64,000 bases of DNA, from NCBI RefSeq assembly GCF_024622505.1, contig NZ_JANKAS010000001.1, positions 186,001-250,000 of the forward strand, written 5' to 3'. The stretch's first letter is position 1. Every line of letters starts with the position of its first letter. The notes beneath the pieces are model-generated. The model was given only the letters and a program-made list of their open reading frames with translations, was not told the origin of the DNA and did no database searches. This DNA is from Irregularibacter muris. GTDB lineage: Bacteria; Bacillota; Clostridia; Eubacteriales; Garciellaceae. Shown here piece after piece: positions 61,293 to 64,000 of this stretch. The position numbers were made by a program, and so were the translations under genes.

Positions 61293-62219
61293 ATGTCATA
61301 TAATCATTATGATACCGTTATTATAGGCGCAGGAGCTGGGGGATTATCTGCAGGTTTATATGCAGCAAGGAGCAGAATGAAGACCTTAATTTTAGAAAGG
61401 GGGCAAATGGGAGGGCAGACAGCCACAACAGAGGATGTGGAAAATTATCCAGGATCCATTGAAAATCCTACAGGCCCTAAATTAATGGAGAGAATGAAAA
61501 AACAAAGTGAAGAATTTGGCTGTGAAATAAAACAAGAAAATGTTGAAAATATCGAGAAAAAAGAAAATATCTTTGTAGTGAAAACAAATAAAAACACTTA
61601 TGAAGCCAAAACCATGATCATTGCAACAGGTGCAGAACCCAAATTGCTTGGAGTACCTGGAGAAATAGAATATAGAGGAAGAGGGGTATCCTATTGTGCT
61701 ACCTGCGACGGTGACTTCTTCCAGGAATTAAATATAGCCGTTGTAGGAGGAGGAGATTCCGCCGTAGAAGAAGGCATGTATCTAACCAAATTTGCCAATA
61801 AAGTCACCCTTATTCATAGAAGAGACGAACTAAGGGCGGTAAAATCTCTTCAAGAAAGAGCTTTTGCCAATGAAAAGATGGAATTTATATGGGATACGGT
61901 AGTAGAAGAAATTAAAGGAAATGGGGTAGTGCAGTCCTTAGTTCTTAAAAATAAAAAGACCAATGAACTAAGTGAACTTAAAGTAGATGGGGTATTTATA
62001 TATGTAGGATATCAACCTATATCACAGTTATTTCAAGGATTAGTGGAAATGGATGAAATAGGATATATCCTTGGGGATGAGGAAATGAGAACCAATGTGC
62101 CTGGACTCTTTGTAGCAGGAGATGTACGTAAAAAAATGCTTAAACAAATCATTACAGCAGCAGCAGATGGGGCAATAGCGGCTGTAAGTGCAGAAAGATA
62201 TATTGCAGAAAACTTTTAA
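61293..62219 (+). CDS. trxB: Thioredoxin reductase-like flavoprotein
   Basis: 308-aa FAD enzyme. An N-terminal FAD motif (YDTVIIGAGAGGLSAGLYAARS) precedes the active disulphide CATCDGDFF. The NADPH motif VVGGGDSAVEEGMYLTKF with HRRDELRA is intact. The C-terminal FAD motif is VPGLFVAGDVR. It therefore looks like a normal NADPH-dependent reductase rather than the ferredoxin-dependent clostridial variant. No thioredoxin gene is adjacent. GGAGAG precedes the ATG. Confidence 0.94.
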   Translation: MSYNHYDTVIIGAGAGGLSAGLYAARSRMKTLILERGQMGGQTATTEDVENYPGSIENPTGPKLMERMKKQSEEFGCEIKQENVENIEKKENIFVVKTNKNTYEAKTMIIATGAEPKLLGVPGEIEYRGRGVSYCATCDGDFFQELNIAVVGGGDSAVEEGMYLTKFANKVTLIHRRDELRAVKSLQERAFANEKMEFIWDTVVEEIKGNGVVQSLVLKNKKTNELSELKVDGVFIYVGYQPISQLFQGLVEMDEIGYILGDEEMRTNVPGLFVAGDVRKKMLKQIITAAADGAIAAVSAERYIAENF

Positions 62220-62245
62220 AAAATTCTAAAATAAATAGAAAAACA

Positions 62246-62280
62246 CAAAAACTCCTGGTAAAATAGGGGTTTTTGTATTT
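62246..62280 (+). terminator. Terminator of trxB
   Basis: CAAAAACTCCT (62246-62256) pairs with AGGGGTTTTTG (62265-62275) with one G-T pair, followed by TATTT. Confidence 0.75.
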
Positions 62281-62386
62281 ATGGAATGATTTTTGCAACA
62301 TGATGTATTGATAAATGTGGTATAATATTAGGAGAACATAAATCATATAGATAGAAAGAGAAGACCTGTACAAGGGGGGAGAGCAT

Positions 62387-63784
62387 ATGAAACTTAATTT
62401 TGGATTGCAATTACAACAGACTCAAAAGTTAGTTATGACGCCTGAATTAAGACAAGCTATTGAAATTTTACAATTATCATCCTTGGAATTAAACAATCTT
62501 ATTGCAGAAGAATTAGAAAAAAATCCTGTTTTAGATATCCAGGAAGATGCTGTAGATGGGAAACCTAAAGAACAGGAAGAAAAAGCAGATTCCAAGACCA
62601 AAGAGGAAATAGATTGGGAACAATACTTTGAAAATAACCAATCCTATTATGGGGAATCCAGTTTTAGTCATGATGATCAGGAATATAACCAAGAGAATTT
62701 TGTAAAGGACAGTACAACTCTTAAGGAGCATTTGTTATTCCAATTGCATATCTCTTTAATTGATGCAAAACATAAAAAAATTGGGGAATATATTATAGAA
62801 TGCATAGATAATAACGGATATCTAACTACAGATACTCGAGAAATCGCCTCTATTTTGAAAGAGGATATTTCTGATGTAGAAAATATCCTTACATTTATAC
62901 AGGAATTCGAACCCAGTGGAGTAGCTGCCCGGGATATAAAAGAGTGCCTTAGTATTCAGTTAAAACATCATGACTATTGGAACGAAAAAATTCAAAGAAT
63001 AATTGATATTTATTTAGAAGACTTGGCGAACAATCGATTTCAAACTATCTCTAAAGACCTAGGTTTAAGCTTTAAAGAGATTCAAGATATCAAGGATTTT
63101 ATTAGAACCTTGGAACCAAAACCAGGTAGAATTTTTTCTAGTGACCAAGATGTAGGTTATGTTGTACCGGATGCCTATGTAGAAAAAGTGGATAATGAAT
63201 ATATAATTATTGTAAATGATAGTACAGCTCCACGTTTACAAATTAGCAATTTTTATAGAAATATATTGAAAAATGAAAGTAAGTCTTCTACAACCTCTAA
63301 ATACCTAAATGAAAAATTAGATTCAGCTATGTGGCTAATTAAAAGCATAGAACAAAGGAGAAACACCCTATATAATGTCATTTCTGTTATTGTAGATATG
63401 CAAAAAGATTTCTTTGAAATGGGTATTCATGCATTAAAACCTTTAGTTTTAAAGGATGTAGCTGAAAAATTAGAAATACATGAATCAACAGTCAGTAGAG
63501 CTACCAATGGTAAATATGTTCAAACCCCTCGAGGTGTATTCGAATTAAAATATTTCTTTAATAGTGGTATCGAAAAGAAAAATGGGGATGCCATAGCCTC
63601 CGAGGGAATAAAGGACATGATAAAAAATATTATTGCAGAAGAAAACCCGCAAAAACCTATTAGTGACCAAGACATTGCCAATACACTTAAAACAAGAGGG
63701 GTAAGTATTTCCAGAAGAACAGTAGCAAAATACCGTGATGAGATGAGAATTATGTCGTCATCCAAGAGAAAGAGATTTAATTAA
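62387..63784 (+). CDS. rpoN: RNA polymerase sigma-54 factor
   Basis: 465-aa sigma-54. Region I is MKLNFGLQLQQTQKLVMTPELRQAIEILQLS. The acidic region II follows at about 50-90. The core-binding domain spans about 100-300 (GYLTTDTREIA, FEPSGVAARDIKECLSIQL, FIRTLEPKPGRIF). The HTH (LKDVAEKLEIHESTVSRATNGKYVQTPRGVFELKYFF) and the C-terminal RpoN box (ISRRTVAKYRDEMRI) recognise -12 and -24. The window contains an activator at 49.4 kb and a perfect -24/-12 site at 51.1 kb, which are likely to use this factor. Confidence 0.97.
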   Translation: MKLNFGLQLQQTQKLVMTPELRQAIEILQLSSLELNNLIAEELEKNPVLDIQEDAVDGKPKEQEEKADSKTKEEIDWEQYFENNQSYYGESSFSHDDQEYNQENFVKDSTTLKEHLLFQLHISLIDAKHKKIGEYIIECIDNNGYLTTDTREIASILKEDISDVENILTFIQEFEPSGVAARDIKECLSIQLKHHDYWNEKIQRIIDIYLEDLANNRFQTISKDLGLSFKEIQDIKDFIRTLEPKPGRIFSSDQDVGYVVPDAYVEKVDNEYIIIVNDSTAPRLQISNFYRNILKNESKSSTTSKYLNEKLDSAMWLIKSIEQRRNTLYNVISVIVDMQKDFFEMGIHALKPLVLKDVAEKLEIHESTVSRATNGKYVQTPRGVFELKYFFNSGIEKKNGDAIASEGIKDMIKNIIAEENPQKPISDQDIANTLKTRGVSISRRTVAKYRDEMRIMSSSKRKRFN

Positions 63785-63812
63785 AAAGATGGATGAACAT
63801 CCATCTTTTTTT
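63783..63812 (+). terminator. Terminator of rpoN
   Basis: AAAAAGATGGATG (63783-63795) pairs with CATCCATCTTTTT (63798-63810), starting inside the TAA. Confidence 0.88.
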
Positions 63813-63813
63813 A

Positions 63814-63895
63814 ATATGAGGAAAGTAGGCCTTACTAGCAAGGGATCAAACTTTCTTATATCATTAGAGGGATCAAAGCTGCTTTCTTGTGGCTC
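63814..63895 (+). repeat. Dispersed repeat family 1, copy F
   Basis: ATATGAGGAAAGTAGGCC, then TTACTAGCAAGGGATCAAAC, TTTCTTATATCATTAGAGGG and AGCTGCTTTCTTGTGG. It is an excellent copy, again directly behind a terminator of a plus-strand gene. No gene is seen in the last 100 bases of the window. Confidence 0.7.
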
Positions 63896-64000
63896 ATCTC
63901 TTACAATAGAATATACTACCAAAACATTTTATGAAAATTTAGAGAATATTACTAAATTCTGGTTGCTAAAAAATAAGATTTGTTATACAATATGCTTAGA

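Noticed and set aside
61293-62219. Ferredoxin-dependent (clostridial) flavin thioredoxin reductase
   Set aside because: The NADPH-binding GGGDSA and HRRDxxRA motifs are intact.

Overview
The window is a low-GC, densely packed chromosomal stretch from an anaerobic, endospore-forming Firmicute, most likely a member of the Clostridia related to Alkaliphilus-type organisms. This is suggested by AGGAGG-type ribosome binding sites with some GTG/TTG starts, an A-type flavoprotein, a double-cubane-cluster anaerobic reductase with its activator, a glucitol-type PTS, GlpP antitermination, sigma-54 with a sigma-54 activator, and a UGA-decoded selenoprotein. No phage, insertion sequence, plasmid function or CRISPR array is visible. 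Only one tRNA (initiator tRNA-Met) and no rRNA is present.

Layout. 1-5.1 kb: tail of a LURP-one-like gene, a hemerythrin-CheX pair, a rhomboid-like membrane protein lacking the catalytic serine motif, a TRIC-type channel, and a DUF1538 transporter with a tandem PII-like protein. 5.4-8.3 kb: double-cubane reductase and activator, then a TipA-like MerR regulator with its own 19-bp-spacer promoter. 8.6-14.0 kb: a glucitol-type PTS operon (SorC regulator, GutM, IIC, IIB, IIA) that continues into a NagD/AraL-type phosphatase and a glycerol-1-phosphate dehydrogenase; no sorbitol-6-phosphate dehydrogenase is present. 14.1-22.4 kb: GlpP, a divergent pair of unrecognised (probably spore-surface) proteins, and a GlpP-type leader followed by a glycerol-3-phosphate oxidation operon with two paralogous FAD/BFD dehydrogenases. 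22.5-33.6 kb: B3/B4 protein, MATE pump, FprA flavoprotein, NYN nuclease, signal peptidase, lipase-like hydrolase, DJ-1/PfpI protein, MnmA, a HAD nucleotidase without a standard start codon, DeoC, CDF metal transporter.

33.8-43.9 kb: tRNA-fMet, a SelW-like selenoprotein gene hidden by its in-frame TGA, a P-loop protein, a radical SAM protein, an alarmone synthetase, fructose-bisphosphate aldolase, YmaF, PrsW, a short PfkB-like protein, an RluA-type pseudouridine synthase, RecU, RNase HI and a TGS-nucleoside kinase. 44.3-48.9 kb: MASE3-SpoIIE phosphatase, a class V aminotransferase with a small DUF2892 protein, a lipid kinase. 48.9-53.8 kb: MarR regulator, a TyrR-like sigma-54 activator, and a methionine gamma-lyase/antiporter operon preceded by a near-perfect -24/-12 promoter; rpoN itself lies at 62.4 kb. 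53.9-63.8 kb: racemase, Nth, VanW protein, YbjQ, Cof phosphatase, TrmL, Na/Pi cotransporter, TrxB, RpoN.

Three families of short dispersed intergenic repeats are present. The most striking recurs six times, always in the same orientation directly after the terminator of a plus-strand gene. The strongest candidates for something overlooked are the selenoprotein with its predicted bSECIS hairpin, the polyol-PTS/G1P-dehydrogenase operon without srlD, the terminator-linked repeats, and the sigma-54 methionine-catabolism circuit.
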